Notes: generated from the sequence alone by a model not told the origin. 64,000 nt of DNA from JAITMY01 sp031553765 (GCA_031553765.1 JAVBKY010000006.1:124001-188000), one strand, 5' to 3'; positions 1-8,886 are shown, numbered from the stretch's first letter. Made by a program: numbers and translations.

Positions 1-223
1 CAAGTACATGAGGGACGTTGAGCCCCAACTTTGCAAAGTGTTGCGACAAGGCAATAAAGCAGGCGTTCTCCTGCAAATTTTGTCCGTAGCACCCTACCAC
101 CGTTTTACCCGCTGAGTTCAGGCGAAAATACCTGCGGTTAGACCCCGCTTGCGTCAGCTCAACGGAATTTACGAGGCGTTCCCCACTCCAAAATTCGAAT
201 AATTTTACTAACCCGTATAGCAT
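1..223 (-). CDS. APH/choline-kinase-like phosphotransferase, 5' part only
   Basis: The gene runs off the left edge of the window, leaving the first 74 codons. The start ATG is at 223, preceded by an AAGG-type sequence and by a good Bacteroidota promoter at 246-276. The visible N-terminus contains GSNRRYFRL, then a V-V-G-C-Y segment and an E-N-x-x-F-I-x-L stretch. These match my memory of the Bacteroidota phosphotransferase family whose N-terminal kinase lobe resembles aminoglycoside phosphotransferases and is often fused to a RapZ-like domain. The catalytic loop and any second domain lie outside the window, so substrate and full architecture cannot be judged. Confidence 0.65.
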   Translation of the reverse strand, partial: MLYGLVKLFEFWSGERLVNSVELTQAGSNRRYFRLNSAGKTVVGCYGQNLQENACFIALSQHFAKLGLNVPHVL

Positions 224-245
224 TAACCTTCTTTAATACAATCTA

Positions 246-276
246 CAAAGTTAGCAAGAATTACAATAAAAGCAAA
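246..276 (-). promoter_or_regulatory. Promoter of the APH-like gene
   Basis: On the minus strand TTTG (276-273) is followed by exactly 19 bases and TAACTTTG (253-246), an exact match to the Bacteroidota housekeeping consensus. The start codon lies 22 bases further on. Confidence 0.75.
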
Positions 277-319
277 AGAGGCTTAATTTGCACAAAATCT
301 GTGCAAAAAGCCTCTTTTT
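274..319 (-). terminator. Terminator of the yceI-like gene
   Basis: A nested hairpin has an outer stem AAAAGAGGCTT/AAGCCTCTTTT and an inner stem TTTGCAC/GTGCAAA. It is T-rich on the minus-strand 3' side and lies 25 bases past the yceI-like stop codon. Its distal edge overlaps the -33 box of the next gene. Confidence 0.8.
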
Positions 320-343
320 AGAACCGTATTTTTTCGGCAAAAA

Positions 344-937
344 CTACTTTATGGCTGCCTCAATGTTTACGTCAAACGTAATTTCATCCTTAATGGCTTT
401 ATCAGCCAGCCCCTTAAAAAATGAGGTGGAGCCATATTTTACCTCCCACAGCGCGCGGTTAATGGTAAATTTTGCAGAGGCTTTCAGCACCTTCCCGTTC
501 ACGTCAAGCGTGGCATCAAACGTAACAGGGTTAGTTTTATCCTTAATGGTCAAATTTCCCGTCACAGCATAATTCTTTCCGCCCTTGGGCATAACTTTGG
601 TTATAATAAACTTGGCAGTGGGGAAGGTATCCACATTGAAAAAATCGGGTGACTTAAGGTGCTTTTCAAGCATAGCCTTCATATCACCGCTTTGATCTTC
701 GTTGTTAATGCTGCTCATATCCACCACAAAAATACCGTTGACGGGTACATTTTTCTCGAGCTGCAGTTCACCTTCCTGAAGCGCAATGGTACCGTGATGC
801 ATCTTACCTACCACGTTACCACCTTCCCATTTTAGCGTGCTTGCTTGCACGTTTACGCTGGCCGGCACAGGCGCGGCCGATGCTGTTGTTACCATAGCTG
901 TAAGCATTAGAGCGATTAGTAAATAAGTTTGTTTCAT
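344..937 (-). CDS. YceI-family periplasmic protein
   Basis: This 197-residue protein has a clear Sec signal peptide (first ~21 residues, hydrophobic, ending A-S-A). It continues as one YceI domain: the S-x-x-x-W-x-G-x-x-x-x-G-x-x-x-G-x-I opening, the central D-x-x-S-I and H-L-K-S-P-D-F-F-x-V segment, then T-A-K-F and the late D-E-I-T-F. YceI proteins are lipocalin-like barrels that bind isoprenoid-type lipids outside the cytoplasm; the ligand here is unknown. It is monocistronic, with its own terminator, and divergent from the next gene. Confidence 0.85.
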   Translation of the reverse strand: MKQTYLLIALMLTAMVTTASAAPVPASVNVQASTLKWEGGNVVGKMHHGTIALQEGELQLEKNVPVNGIFVVDMSSINNEDQSGDMKAMLEKHLKSPDFFNVDTFPTAKFIITKVMPKGGKNYAVTGNLTIKDKTNPVTFDATLDVNGKVLKASAKFTINRALWEVKYGSTSFFKGLADKAIKDEITFDVNIEAAIK

Positions 938-969
938 AGGGCAAAAATTTAAATGTGGTAAATTCTACC

Positions 970-977
970 TATCTTTG
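970..977 (+). promoter_or_regulatory. -7 box TATCTTTG before the secreted unknown
   Basis: TATCTTTG lies 70 bases upstream of the start at 1047, in the divergent intergenic region. There is no exact TTTG 19 bases upstream (ATTT instead), so only the -7 half is firm. Confidence 0.5.
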
Positions 978-1046
978 TAAAAGTAGCGATTTTTACAACT
1001 GAATAATGTTGCAGCTATCCCTTTTTCACCTTTTAAAAAGTTAATT

Positions 1047-1919
1047 ATGAAACGTTTAATCTTTGCCGCACTTGCGCTTTGCGCAATGGTCACATTTTCA
1101 GCTGTTGCCGCCGAACGTCGCTTGGCAAATGCCGATGAACTAAACGCCTTTTTTAGCTCTACTACTTACGTGGTTACCACCAACGACAACATTATTCTCG
1201 ACGCTTTTCTGAGTGATGCTGCCAAGCGCTTATGGACAATCACTCCTTATAAGGTAATAGACAAAGATGAATTTGATAACCTGAAGGCTGATGAAAAAAA
1301 TTCATTTCTAATGGTAACAAAAGTGGTGGAGGCCAAGGATAAGCTAAAGCGTCCCTACCTATACCTGAGCCTGCTTATGGGCAGCAAGGATGCCGCCAAA
1401 GATTTGGACTTGATGCCTGAAATTGCCTTTATACCTATGGCTACGGAGTCAACCGATGGTGAAATTTCATCAACCGTAATGCTGGAGCCCATGATGCTTT
1501 TTGTACAAAAACATGCCACGAACTTGAAGGATAAAAATTTTGCAAGCCGCGTACTGTTTAGCTTTCAACAACGCCTGCAAGCCTACAACTACAACATGGG
1601 GCAGCTGAAGGGTAAAACTATTTACGTAAACAAAAGCGATGTGGATTCGCAGTCGGAAATGGCACAGGTGGAGGCTACCTGCGGTGAAAAATTCCGCTTT
1701 GTAGATGAGGATGAAATTGCCCGTGTGGTGAGCAACGAGGAGGCTGATGCCGCCATTGCTTTTTGCATTACCCCGCAAGGTACTGAAAAGGGTGCCTATG
1801 GCTACAAAATGGTAATGGGTACCGACGGTTCACTGTACTACTATTACTACGAAACAAAGCCAAAGAACTTCTTGTTTAAGAAGAATGACTTTGATATGAT
1901 AATGCAGAACACGAAGTAA
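1047..1919 (+). CDS. Secreted protein of unknown function
   Basis: This 290-residue protein has a strong signal peptide (first ~22 residues, ending V-A-A), so it is exported to periplasm or surface. I do not recognise a family. The mature part opens with R-R-L-A-N-A-D-E-L-N-A-F-F, has alternating hydrophobic/charged segments suggesting an alpha/beta fold, a single cysteine pair (in E-A-T-C-G-E and A-F-C-I-T-P), and a run of five tyrosines near residues 265-269. There is no lipobox. It stands alone behind its own -7 box, divergent from the yceI-like gene; the following 200 bases hold a palindromic repeat rather than an obvious operon link to ettA. Confidence 0.7.
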   Translation: MKRLIFAALALCAMVTFSAVAAERRLANADELNAFFSSTTYVVTTNDNIILDAFLSDAAKRLWTITPYKVIDKDEFDNLKADEKNSFLMVTKVVEAKDKLKRPYLYLSLLMGSKDAAKDLDLMPEIAFIPMATESTDGEISSTVMLEPMMLFVQKHATNLKDKNFASRVLFSFQQRLQAYNYNMGQLKGKTIYVNKSDVDSQSEMAQVEATCGEKFRFVDEDEIARVVSNEEADAAIAFCITPQGTEKGAYGYKMVMGTDGSLYYYYYETKPKNFLFKKNDFDMIMQNTK

Positions 1920-1986
1920 GACAAGTAGGCAATACGCAGTTGGCAATAGGCAATAGGCAACATCAAACAGCCAAAGCACAATCAGA

Positions 1987-2077
1987 ACGTCATTGCGAGC
2001 GAAGCGAAGCAATCTCAAGTTGTGATTGGCTTCGAAAAATCGTGAGATTGCTTCGTCGTTCCTCCTCGCAATGACGT
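1987..2077. repeat. Dispersed palindromic repeat, family A copy 1
   Basis: Terminal inverted repeats ACGTCATTGCGAG (1987-1999) and CTCGCAATGACGT (2065-2077) enclose internal arms GAAGCAATCTC and GAGATTGCTTC. Related copies lie at 13691-13757, 60279-60360 and 61190-61270. It has no coding capacity. The 40 bases after it, up to ettA, are the AT-rich words AATTCGTAATTTTTAATTC and similar. Confidence 0.85.
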
Positions 2078-2119
2078 GGTTAATTCGTAATTTTTAATTC
2101 TTAACTCTTAATTATTTAA

Positions 2120-3796
2120 ATGGCTGACGAGAAAATTATTTTTTCGATGAATGGTGTGGGAAAGATTCTCCCACAGAACAACAAGCAAATTCTGAAGAAT
2201 ATATACCTTTCGTTTTTCTACGGGGCAAAAATCGGTATTATTGGTCTTAACGGTAGCGGCAAGTCTACGTTGATGAAGATTATTGCCGGTATTGAAAAAT
2301 CGTACCAAGGCGAAGTGGTGTGGGCTCCGGGTTATACTGTGGGTTACCTTGAACAGGAACCTCAGCTGGACGATAATGCTACCGTGCGTGAGATTGTTCA
2401 ACAGGGTGTGCAGGAGGTAATAGATTTGCTGAAGGAGTACGAGGAGGTGAATAACAAGTTTGCCGAGCCCATGAGCGACGATGAGATGAATAAGCTCATT
2501 GAGCGACAAGGGGAACTCACCGAAAAAATAGAGCATGTGAATGGTTGGGAAATTGACAGCAAGCTGGAGCGTGCTATGGATGCGCTGCGCTGTCCCGATC
2601 CTGATGCTATTGTAAAAAATCTGTCGGGTGGTGAGAAAAGACGTGTGGCCTTGTGTCGTCTGCTGCTTCGCGAACCCGATGTGCTGCTGCTTGACGAACC
2701 AACGAACCACTTGGACGCGGAAAGCATCTTGTGGTTGGAGCAACACCTGCAACAGTACAAGGGTACGGTAATTGCGGTAACGCACGACCGCTACTTCTTA
2801 GACAACGTAGCGGGCTGGATTCTTGAGCTTGACCGTGGCGAGGGTATTCCTTGGAAGGGTAACTATTCGAGCTGGTTGGAGCAAAAGTCAAAGCGGTTAG
2901 AACAGGAGGAAAAGCAAGAAAGCAAGCGCCGCAAGACGCTGGAGCGCGAGCTGGAATGGGTGCGCATGAACCCCAAAGCACGTCAGGCAAAATCGAAGGC
3001 GCGCTTGGCTGCCTACGATAAGATGTTGAACGAGGATAGCAAGCAAAAGGAGGAGAAGCTCGAGATATTTATCCCGAACGGTCCACGCTTGGGCGATAAG
3101 GTTATTGAGGCACATGGTGTGAGCAAGGCCTTTGGTGACCGTGTGCTGTTTGAGAACCTTGAATTTAAACTTCCACCCGCAGGCATTGTAGGTATTATTG
3201 GCCCCAACGGTGCGGGTAAGACCACGCTGTTCCGTATGATTATGGGCTTGGAGAAGGTAGATAAGGGAACGTTTGAGGTGGGTGAAACCGTAAAGGTGGC
3301 CTACGTTGACCAGCAACACCGAACCATTGACCCCGATAAAACGGTGTTTCAAACTATAGCTGAGAATAGCGAAATTCTCACATTAGGCGGACGCAGCATC
3401 AATGCTCGCGCCTACATTTCACGCTTTAACTTCAGCGGTGGTGACCAAGAGAAGAAGTGCGGCGTACTCAGCGGTGGTGAACGCAACCGCCTGCACCTTG
3501 CGCTTACGCTAAAGGAGGAAGCGAACGTATTGCTTCTTGACGAACCTACCAATGACGTGGACGTAAATACGATTCGCGCGCTTGAGGAAGGCTTGGAAAA
3601 CTTTGCGGGCTGTGCGGTTATTATTTCGCACGACCGCTGGTTCCTGGACCGTGTGGCTACGCACATTTTGGCCTTTGAGGGCGATTCGCAGGTTGTATTT
3701 TTCGAGGGCGGTTTTAGCGACTACGAGGAAAATAAGAAAAAGCGACTGGGCGATGTGACACCGCATCGGTTGAGATATAAGAAGTTGATGGAATAA
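2120..3796 (+). CDS. ettA: Energy-dependent translational throttle protein EttA (ABC-F)
   Basis: This 558-residue soluble protein has two ABC ATPase domains and no membrane segment, the ABC-F plan. Domain 1 has Walker A GLNGSGKST (42-50), signature LSGGE (168-172) and Walker B LLLDEPTNHLD (189-199). The charged linker (about 250-320, rich in K/E/R) is the P-site tRNA interaction motif region. Domain 2 has Walker A GPNGAGKTT (361-369), a second LSGGE signature and LLLDEPTNDVD. Length and order fit EttA, which sits in the ribosomal E site and gates the first elongation step by ATP/ADP ratio. No promoter is visible in the repeat-rich gap upstream. Confidence 0.93.
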   Translation: MADEKIIFSMNGVGKILPQNNKQILKNIYLSFFYGAKIGIIGLNGSGKSTLMKIIAGIEKSYQGEVVWAPGYTVGYLEQEPQLDDNATVREIVQQGVQEVIDLLKEYEEVNNKFAEPMSDDEMNKLIERQGELTEKIEHVNGWEIDSKLERAMDALRCPDPDAIVKNLSGGEKRRVALCRLLLREPDVLLLDEPTNHLDAESILWLEQHLQQYKGTVIAVTHDRYFLDNVAGWILELDRGEGIPWKGNYSSWLEQKSKRLEQEEKQESKRRKTLERELEWVRMNPKARQAKSKARLAAYDKMLNEDSKQKEEKLEIFIPNGPRLGDKVIEAHGVSKAFGDRVLFENLEFKLPPAGIVGIIGPNGAGKTTLFRMIMGLEKVDKGTFEVGETVKVAYVDQQHRTIDPDKTVFQTIAENSEILTLGGRSINARAYISRFNFSGGDQEKKCGVLSGGERNRLHLALTLKEEANVLLLDEPTNDVDVNTIRALEEGLENFAGCAVIISHDRWFLDRVATHILAFEGDSQVVFFEGGFSDYEENKKKRLGDVTPHRLRYKKLME

Positions 3797-3889
3797 AATA
3801 ACGGACAATGGACAACTGATAATTGATAATGAATAGCGAAATTGTATTTTAATTGTTCATTCTCAATTGTCAGTTGTCCATTTTTTAGT
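3797..3889. repeat. AT-rich palindromic repeat between ettA and the MFS gene
   Basis: The segment AATGGACAACTGATAATTGA (from about 3806) is mirrored by the inverted TCAATTGTCAGTTGTCCATT (ending at 3882). The unit fills the gap and contains the false upstream ATG at 3842. Confidence 0.75.
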
Positions 3890-3895
3890 ACTACA

Positions 3896-5269
3896 GTGAA
3901 TAATCCTAACACACAACCCCACCCCACCCACGCTCTACTTGTGATTTGCACCGCGGCTTTTTTAGTGCCGTTTATGGGGTCGTCGCTTAACCTTGCGCTT
4001 CCGCAAATTGGTGAGCAATTCGACATGAAGGCGGTTACGCTTACATGGATGGCTACGGCGTATCTCATCTCTAGCGCTATTTTTCAAATTCCTTTTGCCC
4101 GCATGGCGGATATTGTGGGACGCAAAAAGGTATTTGTTAGCGGGGTGTTGATTTTCGCCATTTGTACCGTACTATCAGGTTTTGCTCCCACGGGTAATGT
4201 TCTCATTGCGCTACGTTTTCTTTCAGGTATTGGCAGCGCTATGATGTTCGGCACAAGCATGGCTATTCTTACGGCTGTTTTTCCTCCTGAGAAGAGAGGA
4301 AAGGCTATGGGAATAAATACGGCTGTGGTATACTCTTCGTTAGCATTGGGGCCACTGTTAGGCGGATTACTCACGCACTATTTAGGTTGGCAAAGTATTT
4401 TCTTTGTTTGCGGAGGCGTGGGATTTTTGGTTGTGCTGCTTTCTCGCTTTTATCTCAAAACGGAATGGGTTGAATCAGAAGGTGAGAAATTTGACTTTTG
4501 GGGCAGCGCCATTTATGGTCTTGGCCTGTTCGGGCTGATATTCGGCTTTACTAAACTTCCGCACACTATGGGCTTTATTTGGCTTGCGGTGGGTATTATT
4601 TCTTTCGTTGCGTTTGTACTATACGAGAACAGGCAGGCATTTCCGGTATTCAACGTGAAGTTGTTTAGCGGCAACCGTGTGTTTTTGCTTTCGTCGTTAG
4701 CGGCGCTTATCAACTATGCTTCTACAGCAGCAGTGGCATTTATGTTGAGCTTGTATCTACAGTACGTAAAAGGCTTCGATGCTCGCCATGCCGGACTTAT
4801 TCTTATTTCGCAGGCATGTATTCAATCGGTATTCTCACTTTTTTCGGGCAGGTTATCCGACAAGGTTTCGGCGTCACGACTGGCTACACTCGGCATGCTG
4901 CTTAGCGTATTAGGACTAGTGGGGCTTACGTTTATTACTGCCGATACGCATATTTATACTATCGTAGCCTTGCTCCTTTTACTCGGTATAGGCTTCGGTA
5001 TTTTCTCTTCGCCGAACACCAACGTTATAATGAGTTCGGTGGAGAAGAAGCACTACAGCCAAGCCTCGGCCACTACAGGTACCATGCGACTTACAGGGCA
5101 AGCGTTCAGCATGGGTATAGCGGGCATGGCTATCGCGCTGCAGGTGGGCAATCAGAAAATTGTACCCGATGTTTACCCTGCGTTTATGCACAGCCTGCAA
5201 ATTACATTTACTATATTTGCCGTGCTATCGGCAATAGGCGTTTACGCTTCATCAAGACGAAAAAAGTAG
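3896..5269 (+). CDS. MFS transporter, drug/H+ antiporter type
   Basis: This is a 457-residue polytopic membrane protein with about 14 hydrophobic helices, as in the DHA2 branch of the major facilitator superfamily. The motif-A loop after helix 2 reads G-R-x-x-x-x-x-G (R-M-A-D-I-V-G-R-K-K), and motif C (G-P-L-L-G-G) follows in helix 5. I chose the GTG at 3896, since an in-frame ATG at 3842 lies inside the palindromic repeat and would add 18 residues with no family resemblance. One base separates its stop from the cca start, so the two genes are probably co-transcribed. The substrate cannot be told. Confidence 0.85.
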   Translation: MNNPNTQPHPTHALLVICTAAFLVPFMGSSLNLALPQIGEQFDMKAVTLTWMATAYLISSAIFQIPFARMADIVGRKKVFVSGVLIFAICTVLSGFAPTGNVLIALRFLSGIGSAMMFGTSMAILTAVFPPEKRGKAMGINTAVVYSSLALGPLLGGLLTHYLGWQSIFFVCGGVGFLVVLLSRFYLKTEWVESEGEKFDFWGSAIYGLGLFGLIFGFTKLPHTMGFIWLAVGIISFVAFVLYENRQAFPVFNVKLFSGNRVFLLSSLAALINYASTAAVAFMLSLYLQYVKGFDARHAGLILISQACIQSVFSLFSGRLSDKVSASRLATLGMLLSVLGLVGLTFITADTHIYTIVALLLLLGIGFGIFSSPNTNVIMSSVEKKHYSQASATTGTMRLTGQAFSMGIAGMAIALQVGNQKIVPDVYPAFMHSLQITFTIFAVLSAIGVYASSRRKK

Positions 5270-5270
5270 A

Positions 5271-6716
5271 ATGCAAAACCATCCCTTAGATACCAACCCC
5301 ATTTTCAAAAAATTGTCGGACGTAGCACAAAAGCAAGGCGTGCGCGCCTTTGTAATTGGCGGCTACGTGCGCGATTTCTTTCTGCAACGCCCCTCAAAGG
5401 ACATTGATATTGTGGTGGAGGGAAGTGGCATTGCGCTAGCAGAAGAGTTGGGGCGAATGCTGCGCACCAACGTAAGCGTGTTCAAAAACTTTGGCACTGC
5501 CATGCTGCGCAACGGCGATATTGAGCTGGAGTTTGTGGGCGCGCGCAAGGAATCGTACCGTGCCAACTCACGCAAGCCTATTGTGGAGGATGGCACGCTT
5601 CAGGAAGACCAAGAGCGTCGTGATTTCACCATCAACGCCATGGCATTCAGCCTCAACCCCGAGGACTTTGGCGCGCTGGTAGATCCGTTCAACGGCACGC
5701 AGGATTTGCACGACAGGCTCATGCGCACGCCCCTCAACCCCGACATTACCTACAGCGACGACCCTTTGCGCATGATGCGTGCGGTGCGCTTTGCTACGCA
5801 GCTGGGCTTTGAAATTGTGCCCGAATCAAAGGATGCGATACGCCGCAACAAGCAACGCATAGTAGGCGGTGTGGTATCGGTGGAACGTATTACGGACGAG
5901 TTGAACAAGATAATGGCCACGCCAAAACCATCGGTTGGTTTCATGCTACTGGACGAATTGGAACTGCTGGAGCTGATACTCCCTTTTATATACAAGTTGA
6001 AAGGTGTAGATAGCGTGGGTAAGCAGCAGCATAAGGACAACTTTTTGCACACCATGCAGGTGCTGGATAACGTGGCAGCCAAAAGCGATAACCTTTGGCT
6101 ACGATGGGCTGCGCTGCTGCACGATGTGGCTAAACCACAAACCAAAAAGTTTGAGGAAGGTCACGGTTGGACTTTTCACGGGCACGAGTTTTTGGGTGCG
6201 AAAATGGTGCCGAAGATTTTCGGGCAGCTGAAGCTTCCGCTAAACGAAAAGATGAAGTACGTGCAAAAATTGGTGGAGCTGCACCTGCGCCCCATTGTGC
6301 TATCGCAGGAGGAGGTAACCGACTCGGCTGTGCGCCGCCTGCTATTTGACGCGGGTGATGATATTGACGATTTAATGTTGCTATGTGAGGCCGATATCAC
6401 CTCAAAAAACGAAACTACGGTAAAGCGACACCTGCAAAACTTTGCGCTTGTGCGCCAAAAGTTGAAGGATATTGAGGAGAAAGACCGCGTGCGTAACTTC
6501 CAACCACCCATTAGCGGCGAGCTGATAATGGAAACTTACAATCTTCCACCTTGCAAACAAGTGGGACAAATAAAGGACGCGATAAAGGATGCCATTCTTG
6601 ATGGTATTATCCGTAACGACTACGACGAGGCATATGGGTTTATGCAGGAAAAGGCAAAGGAACTCGGGTTACCCCCAACTGATGAGCTTTGCCCTGCAAG
6701 GGCTAAATATGAATAA
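5271..6716 (+). CDS. cca: CCA tRNA nucleotidyltransferase with HD domain
   Basis: This 481-residue enzyme adds or repairs the 3' CCA of tRNAs. The class II nucleotidyltransferase head shows GGYVRD (about 26-31) and the metal-binding pair in KDIDIVVEG, followed by the R-R-D-F-T-I-N-A-M-A motif and the D-D-P-L-R-M-M-R-A-V-R-F segment. An HD domain with W-A-A-L-L-H-D-V-A-K-P lies near residue 280, as in bacterial enzymes with phosphohydrolase activity. The role is consistent with the tRNA-Val gene at 14423-14497, which has no encoded CCA. Confidence 0.93.
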   Translation: MQNHPLDTNPIFKKLSDVAQKQGVRAFVIGGYVRDFFLQRPSKDIDIVVEGSGIALAEELGRMLRTNVSVFKNFGTAMLRNGDIELEFVGARKESYRANSRKPIVEDGTLQEDQERRDFTINAMAFSLNPEDFGALVDPFNGTQDLHDRLMRTPLNPDITYSDDPLRMMRAVRFATQLGFEIVPESKDAIRRNKQRIVGGVVSVERITDELNKIMATPKPSVGFMLLDELELLELILPFIYKLKGVDSVGKQQHKDNFLHTMQVLDNVAAKSDNLWLRWAALLHDVAKPQTKKFEEGHGWTFHGHEFLGAKMVPKIFGQLKLPLNEKMKYVQKLVELHLRPIVLSQEEVTDSAVRRLLFDAGDDIDDLMLLCEADITSKNETTVKRHLQNFALVRQKLKDIEEKDRVRNFQPPISGELIMETYNLPPCKQVGQIKDAIKDAILDGIIRNDYDEAYGFMQEKAKELGLPPTDELCPARAKYE

Positions 6717-6866
6717 CCGTAGGTGAGCGAAGCGTAACCTACGGTACCGGGTAGAATCTTTATTGCGCGCGGAGCAGCAACTTATTTCTAGGGAAACACT
6801 TGCTCCGCGCGCAATGCAGGGGTATCGCGCTAACCACGGGTTACGCTTCGCTTACCCGCGGTTATT
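6717..6866. repeat. Nested palindromic repeat cluster, family C copy 1
   Basis: The inner element is a perfect 15-base inverted repeat ATTGCGCGCGGAGCA (6762-6776) and TGCTCCGCGCGCAAT (6801-6815). It is bracketed by two related hairpins in opposite orientation, both around AGCGAAGCGTAACC (6717-6746 and 6834-6865). A related inner element recurs at 43655-43708. No gene is visible in this 180-base gap. Confidence 0.8.
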
Positions 6867-6899
6867 AAAATTTACTCCCTGCGGGAGTTTATACTACGA

Positions 6900-7412
6900 A
6901 TGAGTAATTCTAACGAAATATTCCCCCTTGTTGACCCTTCCGGAAACGTGATAGGCAAGGCCACCCGCACCGAATGCCATAGCGGAAGCAAACTGCTGCA
7001 CCCGGTGGTACACCTGCACTACTTCAACACGCAGCGGCAGCTGTACCTGCAAATGCGCGCGGCACACAAGGATATTCAGCCTAATAAGTGGGATACCGCC
7101 GTTGGCGGCCATGTGGATTATGGTGAGGAGGTGGAAAAAGCCCTGCACCGTGAAGCCCGTGAGGAGTTGGGTCTGCAAAATATCAACCCCTTTTTTCTTT
7201 TCAAGTACGTTTTTGAATCAGAAATTGAGCGGGAACTGGTACATGTGTACTGTGCATTTTCGGACATAATGCCCACTCCCGATTTGGACGAGGTAAGCGA
7301 AGGACGATTTTGGGATACCAACGAAATACTTTCGCAGCTCGGCAAAGGAATTTTCACCCCAAACTTTGAGGGAGAAATTCAGCGGGTATTGGACGCTTTA
7401 CGGCAGGCTTAA
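6900..7412 (+). CDS. NUDIX hydrolase
   Basis: This 170-residue protein has a complete Nudix box, G-H-V-D-Y-G-E then seven residues and REAREELGL, matching GX5EX7REUXEEXGU. The surrounding V-V-H-L-H-Y-F and Q-M-R-A segments resemble the isopentenyl-diphosphate-isomerase-like/YfcD branch, but the substrate cannot be inferred. Its stop overlaps the convergent hisS stop by four bases. Confidence 0.88.
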   Translation: MSNSNEIFPLVDPSGNVIGKATRTECHSGSKLLHPVVHLHYFNTQRQLYLQMRAAHKDIQPNKWDTAVGGHVDYGEEVEKALHREAREELGLQNINPFFLFKYVFESEIERELVHVYCAFSDIMPTPDLDEVSEGRFWDTNEILSQLGKGIFTPNFEGEIQRVLDALRQA

Positions 7413-8761
7413 AACATTCCCAGCAACTCCACTCCTGTCAACGTTTTTTGTTCTCCAGTTTTCATATCCTTTAGCGAAACCTTTTGCTCTGCAATTTCGG
7501 TTTCACCTGCCACCACTACGTAAGGAATGCTGCGCTTATCGGCGTAGTCAAATTGCTTACCCAGCTTCTTTCTATCGGGATAAATTTCTACACCAACGCC
7601 TTTTTTGCGTAGCTGCGCGGCAAGCGGAATGCAGTATAGTTCCTCCGCTTCGCCAAGGTTGGCAAACATTACCTGCGTACCTATTTGCGTGCTTTCGGGA
7701 AAAAGATTCAGCTGCGTCATCACATCGTAAATGCGATCGGCACCAAAGGAAATACCCACACCTGAAACGTTAGGCAAACCAAATATGCCCGTAAGGTTAT
7801 CGTAGCGGCCACCACCTGTAATGCTACCCATTTCTACACCTTTGGCCTTCACCTCAAATATGGCGCCCGTGTAGTAGCTCAATCCACGCGCAAGCGACAA
7901 ATCCAGCTCTACCTCACACTTTAAGTTCAATTTCTTTAGGTAACCAAATATGGTTGTCAACTCCTGCACACCCAACATTCCAACCTCCGAGCTAGCCAAC
8001 AGAGCGCTCAGTTTTTGCAACTTTTCATCCGAGGTACCACTAAGCAACAGTATAGGTTCCAGTTTGGCAATGGCTTCGACAGAAATACCACGATCGGTCA
8101 GCTCCGCCTTCACTTTTTCTAAGCCAATCTTCTCTATTTTATCAATCGCTACCGTTATATCGGTCAACTTATCGCTGGCATTCATCAACTCTGCAATACC
8201 ACTCAACACCTTACGGTTATTAATTTTCAGCGTAACCGCAAAACCCAACCTTTGGTACACCTCATCCACAATTTGAATCAGCTCCACCTCGTTTAACAAC
8301 GAAGTTGAGCCCACCACATCCACATCGCACTGGTAAAATTCGCGGTAACGCCCCCTTTGTGGCCTGTCAGCGCGCCATACAGGTTGAATTTGGAAACGAC
8401 GGAAAGGGAATGAAATCTCGCTTTGGTGCTGCACCACGTAGCGGGCAAAGGGCACGGTGAGGTCATAGCGCAAGCCCTTCTCGCACACCTTTACCGAGGT
8501 CGCGTTTGAGTTAGCCAAATCATCAGTCGTAAGCTTTGAAAATGCATCGCCCGAGTTTAGAATTTTGAATAGCAACTTATCACCCTCATCACCATACTTA
8601 CCCAACAAGGTTGAAAGGTTCTCCATAGCAGGAGTTTCAATTTGCTGGAAGCCGTAGGTTTTAAAAACACTCTTTATCGTATCAAAAATATAGGTACGCT
8701 TAGCGGTTTCAACGGGTGAAAAATCGCGAGTTCCGGCGGGTATAGAAGGTTTTTGAGCCAT
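7409..8761 (-). CDS. hisS: Histidyl-tRNA synthetase
   Basis: This 450-residue class II synthetase charges tRNA-His. Motif 2 is seen in F-R-R-F-Q-I-Q-P-V-W-R-A-D-R-P-Q followed by G-R-Y-R-E-F-Y-Q. The histidine-specific block L-A-R-G-L-S-Y-Y-T-G and the motif-3 area G-G-G-R-Y-D-N-L are present, and a C-terminal anticodon-binding domain follows (G-V-E-I-Y-P-D, S-I-P-Y-V-V-V-A-G). Length fits the Bacteroidota form. A near-consensus TACCTTTA (minus strand of 8820-8827) lies upstream. Confidence 0.95.
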   Translation of the reverse strand: MAQKPSIPAGTRDFSPVETAKRTYIFDTIKSVFKTYGFQQIETPAMENLSTLLGKYGDEGDKLLFKILNSGDAFSKLTTDDLANSNATSVKVCEKGLRYDLTVPFARYVVQHQSEISFPFRRFQIQPVWRADRPQRGRYREFYQCDVDVVGSTSLLNEVELIQIVDEVYQRLGFAVTLKINNRKVLSGIAELMNASDKLTDITVAIDKIEKIGLEKVKAELTDRGISVEAIAKLEPILLLSGTSDEKLQKLSALLASSEVGMLGVQELTTIFGYLKKLNLKCEVELDLSLARGLSYYTGAIFEVKAKGVEMGSITGGGRYDNLTGIFGLPNVSGVGISFGADRIYDVMTQLNLFPESTQIGTQVMFANLGEAEELYCIPLAAQLRKKGVGVEIYPDRKKLGKQFDYADKRSIPYVVVAGETEIAEQKVSLKDMKTGEQKTLTGVELLGMF

Positions 8762-8843
8762 AAATCAGTTGACAATTTAACGAATTACAATTTACAAATT
8801 AATGCAAAAGAGGCGTAAAGGTACGATTTTTAAAGGAAATTAT

Positions 8844-8865
8844 AAAGTTTAGTTTATAAATTAAG
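8844..8865. repeat. Flanking AT-rich palindrome, left outer
   Basis: AAAGTTTAGTTTATAAATTAAG is an imperfect copy of the palindrome core TTTAGTTTATAAACTAAA that recurs at 8887-8910 and twice after the ATPase gene. Confidence 0.75.
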
Positions 8866-8886
8866 TATAAAACAAAAATATTAAAA

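Noticed and set aside
2108..2785. Long open frames on the minus strand across ettA
   Set aside because: They are antisense to a clear conserved gene and their proteins have no domain or signal.
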